From contig NC_064042.1 of NCBI RefSeq assembly GCF_932526225.1, positions 7,931,540-7,991,539 on the forward strand: a stretch of DNA of 60,000 nucleotides, given 5' to 3'. The notes below the pieces were generated by a model. The model worked only from the letters and a program-made list of their open reading frames with translations, was not told the origin of the DNA and did no database searches. The translations under genes and the position numbers were made by a program. Source of the stretch: Nematostella vectensis. Its lineage: Eukaryota; Cnidaria; Anthozoa; Actiniaria; Edwardsiidae. Positions 1-10,729 of the stretch are shown here, one piece after another. Positions within the stretch are counted from its first letter, which is position 1. The number at the start of each line of letters is the position of its first letter.

Positions 1-233
1 GCAGCAAATGTGCTTAGTTTCCGCATAAATGTCTAGATAGTTCGGTTTCACAGGTTTAAACTTTCAGAATTTTCTTATATTGACAATCGCACTTACCATA
101 TTTGGAAACTTGACATTTATACGTCCCTTGTAGAAACAGGTGGATAATGTTTAATTCTTGCAAATTGCTTAGGAGAACAGGAACACTTGTCCAGGGAGCT
201 TAGAGACGAGTTCTGAAACAGGAACCTCGGTAC
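1..233. other. Gene-free AT-rich stretch
   Basis: No open frame with coding character and no recognisable repeat is visible here. It is the left edge of the window, so a feature could continue off the end. Confidence 0.5.
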
Positions 234-235
234 TA

Positions 236-619
236 CCTTATTGCACTTTAATTTTCGCGAAGTCAAAATTTCACTTAATTAAGTCAAAATTTCGCGATTT
301 TGAGATGGCGATATTTCGACACTTTGTTTTCGCGATTTTCCTATTTTCGTAAAAACCAGATCACATTTTTTGATTTTGGGATTTTGGGTTTTATAAAAAT
401 CTATAAATACAAGTCCAACTCAACCCCTTACCGTACTATGACTAAATAAACAAGGTGTTTCCATAAAGCTTATTAAACGGCCAATATCCCCCAAAGGCTT
501 TTTGTGTACTCACTTAATTTTCGCGCATCACGATTTTCACGTCAGTTTATTTTCGAGAATCTTTTAAAATCGCGAAATCCGTGAAATTAAAGTGAAGCGA
601 AAATTAAGTGTAATAAGGA
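236..619. mobile_element. MITE with TTTTCGCG-rich inverted ends
   Basis: The left end reads CCTTATTGCACTTTAATTTT and the right end is its near reverse complement (AATTAAGTGTAATAAGG). The interior is AT-rich with many TTCGCG motifs and no ORF. Inverted ends, size near 380 bp and lack of coding capacity fit a non-autonomous DNA transposon. The superfamily is not assigned because no clear target duplication is seen. Confidence 0.6.
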
Positions 620-987
620 CTATATAAAAAGTCGACATCAATATCTTTAACATTTAAATTTTAAATTAAAATATAAAATAGTTGAACATTTTCCCATGCA
701 CATTTTTCACACGTGCAGATTGTCTTCAAACAGTGCGAGCTCGAAGAATTGTTCTTAGGTAGGTTTAGGCTTGAAATCTATTTTTAAAGAAAGTAGTGAT
801 TTAAAAAAAAATTATTATACTTAAAGAAACGCATGACTATGTGTGAAAAGCTCCTGGGAATTTATTGTCTTTCCAGGAAAGATTCATTTTAAGGAAAACA
901 GAAGATAACCTAAAAGTTACTCAGAAGATTACATGTTAAAGTAAGTAAACCTACTATAACTTCATCAAGGTTGACCTGTTCAGCATG

Positions 988-1110
988 AAAAAAAAACACC
1001 CGCGGGAGGGGACTCTAATCCAAACATCGTTAGTAATATCCCAAGCGGTCACCCATTGGGTGTGGTCAGAGTAATACTGTAAAATTAGCTTCGGGCTTCT
1101 CGGGACACGA
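988..1110 (-). repeat. 5S rRNA-like sequence (5S pseudogene or SINE3-type retroposon)
   Basis: On the minus strand a GGGTGACCGCTTGGGATAT segment resembles the 3' part of 5S rRNA, and a CCCGAGAAGCCCGAAGCTAA segment upstream resembles its internal control region. A T-run at about 989-997, read on the minus strand, could end Pol III transcription. The intervening bases diverge, so this is not a functional 5S gene. A decayed 5S copy or the head of a 5S-derived SINE are the two readings. Confidence 0.4.
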
Positions 1111-1476
1111 TTTGTGTCAAAAGAATAGCTGAATCGGAAGAATATTTGAACAGTACCTAAGGGATAGCAGTTTTATCCCCTAAACGATAGGACGAGCAGC
1201 CCCTGTCAACTTTTATGAGCTGGGAGGGCACCTATGATTAACGTTGGAGCGAGAAAATGAAGGCTGATCTATAAAACTCTGTAAATCAATTCAAGTCTGT
1301 TACCGGCTCGCCTACTTTTTGAGGGTTATGTAGACTTTACACCTATTTTCAAATGTATGCGGAATACCGGGTTTCCAATTCTGTCATTTGACATAATCAT
1401 TCGACAAGGCTAGTGATAGACGTGTATTTATTATTGTTATTGTTATTTTATTTTGCGGAGCTTGCGGAATCACTGC

Positions 1477-1651
1477 AGGATAATTTGACTTCGAAATGAA
1501 GTCTAATGTCTTGTTAGTGTTGAATAAGCACGTGGGGACACAGCTCGCTGCAGGAGCAAAACCAAGGCAAATACATCCAGTTGAAGTAGGGATACGTGCT
1601 TTATTCAACACTAACAAAACATTAGACTTCATTTCGGAGTCAAATTATCCT
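1477..1651. mobile_element. Foldback MITE, about 175 bp
   Basis: Two arms of about 65 bp are inverted copies: GGATAATTTGACTTCGAAAT on the left and its near complement ending CAAATTATCC on the right. They enclose a loop of about 50 bp. Short open frames here run through the palindrome and are not genes. Confidence 0.65.
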
Positions 1652-1725
1652 ATAGCCCGTGGCGGAATAAATTAAAAATATGATATTGTTGTTGTTGTTG
1701 CCAGAGGTTTCCAGAGTGTGAACAA

Positions 1726-1900
1726 GGCGCGGTAGCTCATTGGTACGGGCCCCGTTTCTCAATCAAGGACCTGGGCTCGAACCTTGCTCTCTACATTGGA
1801 TACTAAATCCCTTGCTTTCTCAAATAAGGTTGCCAGAGTAGGTCACGTCTCTCACCGCACTTGAATGACCTGTAGTGGGGGACGTAAAAGAGTCAATTGG
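1726..1900 (+). repeat. tRNA-derived SINE
   Basis: An A-box-like GGTAGCTCATTGG at about 1731 is followed about 40 bp later by a B-box-like GGGCTCGAACC at about 1773, the layout of a tRNA-type Pol III promoter. The sequence around them does not fold as a complete tRNA cloverleaf, so a tRNA-derived retroposon is preferred over a tRNA gene. Confidence 0.5.
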
Positions 1901-2139
1901 TGCACTGGCCCGTGGAACCGTAGTTTCGACTCAGTTTAAAATGAATGTTCTTGAGAAATCACTTCCCCCCCCCCACCTTAAAAGAAAAAATCTTGGCTAC
2001 GCCCCGGCTAACCCACAAATTGTTAACTGCATTGAGCAGTCCGTATCTCGCACTGACGAGTAAAGTCAGACACCTGTAGAACGCATTTAATAATGGCTCG
2101 CGATGGTAATTTGCGCTATAAAAATACTAGATTTAAAAA

Positions 2140-2455
2140 AATCCTTTTAACAAGAGACTGCTCGTCCTCTCCCGTATTGATTGTCTTTTTATCACGAAAC
2201 AGCTCGTCCTCTCTCCTAGTGAGTGGTACTATTTATAGCAAGAGACAGTTCATCCTCTTACCTAGTGAGTGGATCTATTAGAAAGAGACAGCCCGCCCTC
2301 TCCCCTAGTGAGTGGTACTATTAGCACGAGACAACTCGCCCTCTCCCATAGTGAGTGGTACTATTAGAAAGAGACAGCCCGCCCTCTCCCCTAGTGAGTG
2401 GTACTGCTATTAGAGCGAGGCAGCTCGCCCTTTTCCCTAGCGAGTGGTACTATCC
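2140..2455. repeat. 43-bp minisatellite abutting a GPCR stop codon
   Basis: About seven imperfect copies of a unit of about 43 bp built on GAGTGGTACTATTAGAAAGA and GCCCGCCCTCTCCCCTAGT. The last copy runs into the TAG stop codon of the minus-strand GPCR gene at 2450-2452, because GTGGTACTA at 2444-2452 is both repeat and stop-codon context. The array forms the presumed 3' UTR or flank of that gene. Confidence 0.85.
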
Positions 2456-3427
2456 CGTTGACTCGAACTCTGACCGAGTAGAGCCATTCCTCGCCATCGC
2501 ATTACCGGTCACGTGATACCGACTGAGCGGGTGACGCGCCAGCACTTTCCGCCTGAGGACCGACCGAAACTCGCGCATGCGTATCGAATAGATCCAAGGG
2601 TTGGCGCCAGAAGAGCTGTAAGCGAGCAGCGCAATCCAGAACCAGGCGTGATCTATCCTCAGTCGCATATCGCTCCCATGTGGGACAATCATCTCCGCTA
2701 CTGACGCGGCAAAACTCGGAATCCATAACACCACAAAAACACCTATCACAATCCCAACTGTGTATGCAGCCTTTTTGTTTTTAAGCGAGTTGCGGGTTTG
2801 TTTTCGTGTGAGCGCGTTTTCGGCGATTTTCTGCCTCTGTATCTTGGCTGCGGTATAGATCTTAGTATAACAATAAGCGATAAGTAATAATGGTATAATG
2901 ACGGTAAGAAGTGTTGAGGAGATCCACAAAACAGAGTGCGCGTTCGGGTTGCGTACGAAAAGTCTCGACGTGCCAATGAGTATCGAGAACAACCAAATAG
3001 TTAGAATGATGAGTATTGCTCGAGGTCTCGTTAGCAGGCTTTGATAGCTAAACACCCCTCGGATCGCTGCGTAGCGATCATAGCTCACAGCACAAAGGCT
3101 TAAAGCAGTCGCTGTGGTCGTCTGAAGCCACATAAAGTCCGCTGTTTTTGATAACCAGTGTTCGCCTTGCCAGATCGACAGCACTGCTTTGCTAGCAAGT
3201 ACAGGATTCATGATCACGCCAACGCTTAGATCGGCCACTGCCAACGATGCGAGGAAGTAATGCGAGGGTTTTCTGTGACCTCGAAGATAATACACAGCAA
3301 CAAGCACCAGTGTATTTCCCGAGAACGCTGCCAGCCCCGAAAAAAAATTCAAAATCACGAACAAAATCATGGAAGCATTGCTCATGTTTCCTCGGCAATT
3401 AAGGTAGTCGTCGCTTGTGTTATTCAT
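2450..3427 (-). CDS. Class A (rhodopsin-type) GPCR, intronless, subfamily without the TM3-ECL2 disulfide
   Basis: A 325-residue seven-TM receptor of the plasma membrane, expected to signal through heterotrimeric G proteins. Visible class A landmarks are GN at 37-38 (TM1), LAVADL at 62-67 (TM2), DRY at 117-119 (TM3), LWIP at 234-237 (TM6) and NPWIY at 276-280 (TM7). The N-terminus has two N-glycosylation sequons (NNT, NAS). Position 3.25 is Ser and ECL2 is very short with no Cys, so the usual disulfide is absent, as in lipid, melanocortin and cannabinoid-like receptors (family knowledge). The ATG at 3427 is chosen because the frame upstream to 3520 opens only with TTG and encodes a basic, non-extracellular-looking stretch. 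Closest relatives in the window are the genes at 9606-12232 and 31178-32272. The ligand cannot be inferred. Confidence 0.9.
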   Translation of the reverse strand: MNNTSDDYLNCRGNMSNASMILFVILNFFSGLAAFSGNTLVLVAVYYLRGHRKPSHYFLASLAVADLSVGVIMNPVLASKAVLSIWQGEHWLSKTADFMWLQTTTATALSLCAVSYDRYAAIRGVFSYQSLLTRPRAILIILTIWLFSILIGTSRLFVRNPNAHSVLWISSTLLTVIIPLLLIAYCYTKIYTAAKIQRQKIAENALTRKQTRNSLKNKKAAYTVGIVIGVFVVLWIPSFAASVAEMIVPHGSDMRLRIDHAWFWIALLAYSSSGANPWIYSIRMREFRSVLRRKVLARHPLSRYHVTGNAMARNGSTRSEFESTG

Positions 3428-3520
3428 CGTGGGGTTTCTTTGCAAAGGTTTTTTGTCCCAATAATTAAAACGAACTCGTTTACCACAACATTTTAGAACG
3501 CCTTTAAGTCCCACTGGCAA

Positions 3521-5330
3521 AGTACATTCATTTTCAGATTTGACGAATAATAGTTTTCCAATACATTGTTTTCGTTAGCAAGTTGCGATGAAACAAAGCG
3601 ATGGTGACAGTGAAAAAGCGGAAAGGCGTTCGGAGTTTTGCTATGTTCGCACCACGGGAGCAAAAAACTAATTAACGTACCGGCAGCTGCTATGACCATC
3701 GATTTAATGTTCTCCTAACATGTCTTGGTCAATTTCCGTGTCACTTTTAATAGATAAATCAGTCATTTCCAGATGTAACTTTGATATATTTTCACCAAAA
3801 TTAAAAATATCAGATTTGACAAGAAAATACAGCAATCTGCGCAAACTAAATAAGCCCCACGCTAAATTGCGTTTATAAAATTGATTATTAACAGTGTTTG
3901 ACGCCTGTGACAGTTTTCGGCTTTAAAATGTGGAAAAAGAGCATTTTTAACACGTTTCAATTCCTAAAGATCGCGAATTGTTGATCAAAAAACTAAAACT
4001 CATGAGGTATGCAAACCTTCTTATCGCCAAATGTACCACAGTACCAAGGCACAGTCAAGCGATGATTATATTTGTTTTCGATGATATTATCTGATTGCTC
4101 TTTGCTTTTTTAAAATCATTTCTTCATGTCTTTTTGGGTCCCTAGATCGTCGCAGGGTTTACGTCAAACTTGCAAAAGTTGGAATCATAAGACTTTTTTA
4201 ATAAAGATCTTGAACCGTAAGTCAGGAAGCTAGGAATAAATGTAACTAAATACTTTGGCTATAGGTTTTTGTTATAATTTTCTCGCTTCTTGCAAAATGT
4301 GGAAGGATCTATCATTAAGATCTCACTGTTGATTAGAGAGCTAAGATTCAAGAATAACAATGCTCACTATACGTTTTATCATGCAAAGAAAACTTTATTA
4401 TCGCTCTTTTTTGCTTCAAGGCAGACGTATAAAGCTCAGTTCATTGAAACTCCCTGTATTATTAAAATTTTTATTTGTTTCGATTTGTTCACTCATTTTC
4501 ACGCTCAATATCGATGTGATAACGGCGTCAGATATTTGCTCGTCAGCTAGCCGGGAGGGGGACCAAATCATCGCCGCGCCATTAACTAATCATGGACTCA
4601 ATTAGGGATAAAATGGTTACAGGATGTGGTAATAAGAGCTGGCTTTCAGTCACTCCAAAGCTCTCACATAGGGCTGCGGTGAGAATCGGTAATTGATGGT
4701 AAATACCGTTATCGACTCCAATTTCGAATTTTGAAAATGTTGAAAATGTTTCAAAAGAGACTAGTTGACGGTTTCGGTTTTCATCCGACGTAAGGGATAA
4801 CGAAGGTGTGCGCCCGCGATATTGATGCCATCGCACACAGCGGACGCAGTGCTAAAAGATTCTTTGCAAAATATCGTTTTTATAAGTAGAATCACTAAGC
4901 TCTCCAGGGCAGCAAGATTACGTGAGAGGATTGATTAAAGTTCGAGTCTTATCTATTCTAGCTCGCGCACGAAATAGAAAAAACTTCCTTTGCGTTGCAG
5001 GGGCCCGCTAGCTGAACATAAAATATTATATATTCCCCAAGAAAAAGCTAATACTTCTTAGAAAATGTTCACTGCCACTTGACTAATCGATCAGCGCCCC
5101 CAATTTGAAATTTAAACTTTTCAGGTAGCGTGTATTTTATCGTGTTTTTGAGGGGGATCCGTTCGCGCTGCTTCTTTTCTTACTTTTTCTGCTGAACAGG
5201 TTGTTAAAACCGCGCGCTTTCTTTATCGGGGACCGACAAACCAAGCGGCTCCGTCTTCGAGTCTTGTAGAGATGACTAGAATTTCAACAGAGCAAGAAAC
5301 CTAGTTTTATTCGCACACAATTGACCCGTT
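3521..5330. other. Gene-free stretch
   Basis: AT-rich DNA upstream of the first GPCR gene. Several short open frames exist but none has domain-like content or splice context. No clear inverted or tandem repeat was recognised. Confidence 0.5.
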
Positions 5331-5339
5331 AGTATTGCT

Positions 5340-5935
5340 CTGTTACAGTTTACAAATGACCTCTCACGTACAATGGATAATGGGAAGGTGACTGGTGTGA
5401 TCTAATTGGATTTCAAGAAGGCCTTCGACACGGTTAACCATTCCATATTGTGTCAAAAGCTCAAATGGTTAGGAGTTAATTCCAGTAGCTTGTAGTGGTT
5501 TCGGTCCTACTTGTGCCATCGTACTCAGCGAACTGTCATTGGGAATTGTCAGTCAGACCTTCGGAAAGTAACGGTTGGGGTCCCACAGGGCAGTGTGTTA
5601 GGGCCACTGCTATTTCTTGCTTATATTAATGACTTGCCTCTCTGTTTGAAGCATACACAAGCATCTCTGTTTGCAGACGATACAGCAATTTATTGTGAAG
5701 CTTCATCTCCTGCAGATCTTCAGGATAAGCTAAAAGTGATCTTAACCATCTCACGCCCTGGCTTGATGCTAACAGACTTACTCTTAATATTAAGAAACCA
5801 AAATTCATTATTGTTGGAGGATCACAGGCTAAACTCATTTTAACCATTAATGGAAGTGGCCTTGGGAGGGGGACTTGCTACAAATATTTGGGAATAGTGA
5901 TTAATGAAACGCTTATCTGGAGCGGCCACATAGAT
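5340..5935 (+). pseudogene. Non-LTR retrotransposon (LINE) reverse transcriptase remnant, 5' part
   Basis: Broken frames carry hallmark reverse transcriptase blocks: a DFKKAFDTVNH-type motif near 5410-5445, VPQGSVLGPLLF near 5578-5615 and the catalytic FADD box (LFADDTAIY) near 5668-5694. The blocks come in the order expected for RVT_1 of CR1/L2/Jockey-type LINEs. Stops such as the TAA at 5402 and frameshifts interrupt the frame, and no endonuclease domain is seen, so it is a dead fragment. The frame continues after an insertion at about 5936-6465. Confidence 0.85.
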
Positions 5936-6190
5936 TATCCATATCAAGAAAATTCAGCCAAAAATTGTCGTTTTTGCCAAACGCGGTCATTTCCATAAGG
6001 AAACTAATATATTCCTTATTTGGAAAAACTGCATGATTCTTACCGTACCGCAGGTTCTTCGTAAACATTATGACTTGTAAATAGAAGAGAAAACAGTGAC
6101 TGTGACCATCTTTAGTCAATGGAGAAAGTATCTTGAAAAGAAACTAAGAGTCCTCGGTACCAGTCCCTCAAAACGACAACGTTTTCTTCT
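5936..6190 (+). repeat. Interspersed repeat, copy 1 of 2 (about 250 bp)
   Basis: Begins CCATATCAAGAAAATTCAGC and includes TATTCCTTATTTGGAAAAAC and TCCTCAAAACGACAACG. A second diverged copy in the same orientation lies at 6828-7075. Copy 1 interrupts the LINE remnant. No ORF or clear termini are visible. Confidence 0.7.
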
Positions 6191-6469
6191 ATAATCACCA
6201 GAAAATGGCTAAGATGGGGGGGGGGGGGGGGAACGGCGGATTCGGCCCCGAAATGCTCACGGATTACGGGTTTTGGTTATTATTTCAGCGGATTGGCGGA
6301 TTTTGGGAGCGGATTTCGGATTTTGACTGCTTTGACGGTCGAATTTCGGATTTTAAATAAATTTCAATCGATGCTATTGTTTATCTGTCAAACCATGCGG
6401 ATCTAAAAAAAATTCTGCGGATCCACGGATTTGCCCCGGAAATGTAGCGGATCGGCGGATTTACATACC

Positions 6470-6822
6470 CCTATCAAACGCATAAAACACCTGCTGCCTC
6501 TTTTTCCTAGAAGACTTGTTGTGAACAGTTTGATGCTTCCACTTTTCGATTATGGGCATGTAGTCTTGGGTGACAGGAATAACATCACCCAGATGGACTC
6601 TCTCCAATTAATACATACAGCAATAAGATCGCAAAGACTGTCCTCGACTTACCAACTTCTGAATCAAGTTCTAAAGCTCTAAGTATTCTTAAGTGGAACA
6701 CATTAGTAGAAAAGAGGAAATTTCATCTTCACCTGGATAGGATTAAAGGAAAGGACATACACAGTTATGATACTAGATGTAGAAATCAAATTAGATTGCC
6801 AAAAAAACAGAACTTCCTGGGG
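6470..6822 (+). pseudogene. LINE reverse transcriptase remnant, 3' part
   Basis: The reading resumes with a LINE C-terminal region of the type LPLFDYGHVV near 6535-6565, followed in another frame by SILKWNTLVEKRK near 6685-6720. This matches the segment downstream of the catalytic core in CR1/L2-like reverse transcriptases. At least one frameshift separates the pieces. The LINE was split by the insertion at about 5936-6465, which includes a poly-G tract at about 6218-6230. Confidence 0.7.
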
Positions 6823-6827
6823 CGGTT

Positions 6828-7075
6828 CCCATATCAAGAAAATTTAGCCAAAAAATGTCGTTTTTGACAATAATATATTCCTTATTTGGAAAAACCATGA
6901 TTCTTGTCATTTTTAAGGTTGCCGTATCGAAGGTGCTTCGTAAACTTTATGAATTGTAATCAGAAGAGAAAAAAAAACATTGACTATAACCATCCTTGGT
7001 CAATGGAGAAATGATCCGAAAAACAAACTAAGATTCCTCGGTACTACATGTAGTTCCTCAAAACGACAACGACAT
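6828..7075 (+). repeat. Interspersed repeat, copy 2 of 2
   Basis: Diverged copy of the repeat at 5936-6190, sharing CATATCAAGAAAAT, TTCCTTATTTGGAAAAAC and CCTCAAAACGACAACG. The two copies bracket the 3' half of the LINE remnant. Confidence 0.7.
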
Positions 7076-7159
7076 CGCATGTTTCAGGAACTTCAGGGAC
7101 TAATTTATCTACGGATATATTTATCTGGGGATAAAGTTTGGATTTATCTGCCGATAACT

Positions 7160-7660
7160 CATTCCTGCCAACTCTCCCGGTTTCGCCGGGAGACTCCCGG
7201 TTTTTTATCAAATCTCCCGGTCTCCCGGTTTATGGCCAAATTTTAATCAGTCGGGTTGTTTTTTTAAGTAGAAGTTGGATTTTAGCCACAAAGTTCTGCA
7301 AATCTCATAGTTTGTAATTCAAGTTATGACGTTTTCAGTTTTTTTCGAACTAAATAGTCAACGAGCAACCTTTACCAGGCGTTTCTTGCATAACACAGGA
7401 CTACCGCAATACCGAAAAGCTTTCAGATATCGACCAATCAAGTTAGACAATTTTCGCGCGAACTGTTGAGAAATTGGCTCATACTTTGGAGCCGTGTCTT
7501 CGCGTGTCTTCTTCCCAATTGGGGGGGGGAGGGGGGGGGGGAGGGGGAATCTCGAAAATTTCGATTTCATTTTTTTTGTCTTTCACTTCACCACAGGGTA
7601 CCCAACAACAATAAGAGTACCCCCTCCCCTCCCCCCTAAAAAATCTCCCGGTTTTTTAAG
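7160..7660. repeat. CTCCCGG-motif and G-rich low-complexity segment
   Basis: CTCCCGGTTT-type motifs recur at about 7182-7226 and 7645, and a poly-G-rich tract lies at about 7520-7546. The open frames through it have no coding character. Probably the ends of a decayed element. Confidence 0.35.
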
Positions 7661-7988
7661 TCTGGGGGTAGGCAGGTATGATACCTCCGAATTGAGCTTT
7701 CAGGAACCGGCCCCTGGGGACAACAAACGACATCCCAGTTCCTTTTCATTAGAGGGAAACAATTTGCCTTCCGCAATCAAAGATGAAGATAAATATTTAG
7801 ATTTTAAGAGAAAGTATCATAAGCTTATTTTTTAATTCTTTTTGTTCCTTCATTATTTATTTTTACTTGATGTTATTCTATTTTTGTATAATTTAATTTT
7901 AGTTTTTATCTTTCTGTATTATATATAATAAATGAGGGCCCTTATGAAAATCACCATATTGGTGATAAGTCTCCCTCCTGAAACATAT

Positions 7989-8446
<458 letters not shown>

Positions 8447-8706
8447 ATGGCCTTAAACAGTAAGATACTATTTTAATGTTTAAATTGTTTTACATTCATA
8501 TTAACGCACTCCAAGATTTTTGTTAATTCGTGCCATGAATACCATAGAACACTACTAATACAGCAATTCAGCTCAACAAAAAAATCTTCTACTGTCAGAA
8601 CGACTGTTGCTTCAGGGTATTTAAGCATCTTGATATTTATTTGTGTAAGTGTTTAGTATTTGTTTATTTATTTTGATATTTGTTTAGAATGTATTAAGTA
8701 TTAATG

Positions 8707-9260
8707 TAGTCTTATGTAGTTTTACATAAATAACATTGACCAATGAGCTTCCTCGCGTAGTTTTACATAAATTTCATTGACCAATGAGCTTCACCGCGTA
8801 GTTTTACATAAATTCCATTGACCAATGAGCTTCACCGCGTAATTTTACATAAATTTCATTGACCAATGAGCTTCCCCGCGTAGTTTTACATAAATTATAT
8901 TGACCAATGAGCTTCCTCGAGTAGTTTTACATAAATTTCATTGACCAATGAGCTTCCCCGCGTAGTTTTACATAAATTCCATTGACCAATGAGCTTCACC
9001 GCGTAGTTTTACATAAATTTCATTGACCAATGAGCTTCCCCGCGTAGTTTTACATAAATTTCATTGACCAATGAGCTTCACCGCGTAGTTTTACATAAAT
9101 TTCATTGACCAATGAGCTTCCCCGCGTAGTTTTACATAAATTTCATTGACCAATGAGTTTCCCCGCGTAGTTTTACATAAATTTCATTGATCAATGATCT
9201 TCCCCGCGTAGTTTTACATAAATTCCATTGACCAACGAGCTTTACCGCGTAGTAGGTATC
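8707..9260. repeat. 41-bp minisatellite carrying a CCAAT box in every unit
   Basis: About 13 copies of a 41-bp unit containing TTTTACATAAATTTCATTG, then ACCAATGAGCTTCCCCGCG. Copies differ by a few substitutions, mostly at CTTCCCC/CTTCACC. Each has a GACCAATGAG motif, the core bound by NF-Y-type factors (family knowledge). It lies 3' of the minus-strand GPCR gene at 9606-12232, separated from it by a MITE. Confidence 0.95.
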
Positions 9261-9311
9261 AAACTCCCATTGGCCAATGAACTACCACTAAGAGCAAGTG
9301 AAGATCACTAA

Positions 9312-9481
9312 AGCCCCGTGCAAACTGCGCCAGAACAAGCCAGAATTGCTGGCGAATTCTTGCTGGACTGACCACGTGTCAGAAAGTCCATTTTCCATTT
9401 TGACATTTCCTATGTCTTATAGTCAGTCAAGCGAAAATTCGCCAGCAATGCTGGCTGGTTTGGCGCAGTTTGCACGGGTCT
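9312..9481. mobile_element. Harbinger-like MITE, 170 bp, TAA target duplication
   Basis: The terminal inverted repeats start AGCCCCGTGCAAACTGCGCC and end with the complement ...GCACGGGTCT. They are flanked by TAA at 9309-9311 and 9482-9484. A 3-bp TWA duplication is typical of PIF/Harbinger elements (family knowledge). Related copies are at 23513-23940 and, truncated, at 49973-50008. Confidence 0.75.
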
Positions 9482-9605
9482 TAAGAGCACATGAAAAATC
9501 ACTAGGAGCACGTGTTAGCATACTAAGAGAACCATGTGAACTTTTCATATTCTAAGCGAACACCACCATGGTGTCAGCTGATGATTTGCAGGAATCACGT
9601 GCTGG

Positions 9606-10248
9606 CTAGGAGCACGTAAATGTCTGTTTTAGTGCCTGCCTGAACCACGGGAAGCGAAATGAATAAATCCATGGGTTGACCGCGCTGCTGATGTAGCAAA
9701 TGAATGTAACCCAGGGCCACGCGACAACGCGAGCTCTGACTATCACGCATTCCTCCGTGACAAACATGTCAATACAAGCCACGACCAAGCTTGGCAGGTA
9801 AAGTAACACAAACACGCTAATGATGATACCAATAGTCCACGCGGTCTTCCTTTGATGTGCAGCCTCGATCTTACGTCTCTCCTCTATTGGGCTTGTATTC
9901 ACAATAAATTGTGTTTGCGCATGTGCGGATTTAAAGATGTATAAATACGAATACGACGTCACCCACAAGGGAAAGGTACAGGCGATGAGCGCAGTGGCCA
10001 ACCACAGCATGGGGAGCCTGTCTTCGCTTATTTTAAAGCGAATGGAGGAAAACGAAATAGCGAAGAACCAGATGCTACCGATGACGCAGTAACCACGCCT
10101 GCGTGTGATAATCACGTGATAGCGAAAGACTTTGGTGACCGCTGTGTAGCGATCGTAGCTTATCGCCCCCAAACAGAAGGAAGTGCAGAGGAATGAGTAG
10201 ATCCAAAGAAAGTCTTCTATCATGTCAAACTTCTCAGGAAGGTCGTAT
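9606..10248 (-). CDS. Class A GPCR, exon 2 (TM3 to C-terminus)
   Basis: Second exon of the gene whose first exon is 11967-12232. The acceptor TTGTAG ends at 10249. One base completes the Arg codon split by the intron, and 213 codons follow. It carries DFLW before TM3, the SYDRY motif, a short Cys-free ECL2, LYLP in TM6 and NPWIYS in TM7. An in-frame extension to 10484 reads into intronic repeats and is not coding. The joined protein is about 302 residues, with a short C-tail ending FTCS. Confidence 0.85.
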
Positions 10249-10249
10249 C

Positions 10250-10620
10250 TACAATGGCAAATATCTTGAGCTGGAATAAGGGAATTATAGCAAGCGCAAA
10301 GGTCGTATCTACAGCGGTAAATATGTCGAGCAAAGAATGAGGAACTTATAGCAAGGGCTAAGGTTGTATCCACAATGTTAAAAACTCTACTAAAATCTCG
10401 AGATGAAAGGAACTTATGGAAAGGGCCAAGATCGTATCCACAACGGTAAATATCTCGAGCTGGAATAAGGAACTTACATAGCAAGGGCTAATGTTGTATC
10501 CACAACAGCAAATATCTCAAGCTGAGAATAGGGAACCTTACACCAAGCTAAGGTAGTATTACAACAGCAAATATCCCAAGCTGAGAATAGGGAACCTATA
10601 TACCTATAACAAGATAAGGT
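10250..10620 (-). repeat. Minisatellite derived from the 3' splice site of the GPCR intron
   Basis: About six degenerate copies (roughly 55-65 bp) of the acceptor region, each with an ATATTTGCC(A/G)TTGT(A/G)G core followed by ATACGACCTT-like bases, which in the true junction are the first bases of exon 2. Some copies keep the AG (for example near 10303); others have GG and could not act as acceptors. Confidence 0.7.
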
Positions 10621-10729
10621 ATCGTCTTACCGAGTCTTGAGGGGGACTCCTTGTCGATAAATATCTTGTCTATTATGAAAAGCACTTTTTATTTCACGTT
10701 TTATTGAAACCGTATTCCAGCCTGATGCT

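Noticed and set aside
1726-1810. Genuine tRNA gene
   Set aside because: A- and B-box-like motifs are present but stems do not pair into a cloverleaf; a SINE is more likely.
10249-10484. N-terminal 79 residues of the long frame over the GPCR exon 2
   Set aside because: They translate the acceptor-derived repeats; the AG at 10249 and the match of exon 1 to paralogues show this is intron.
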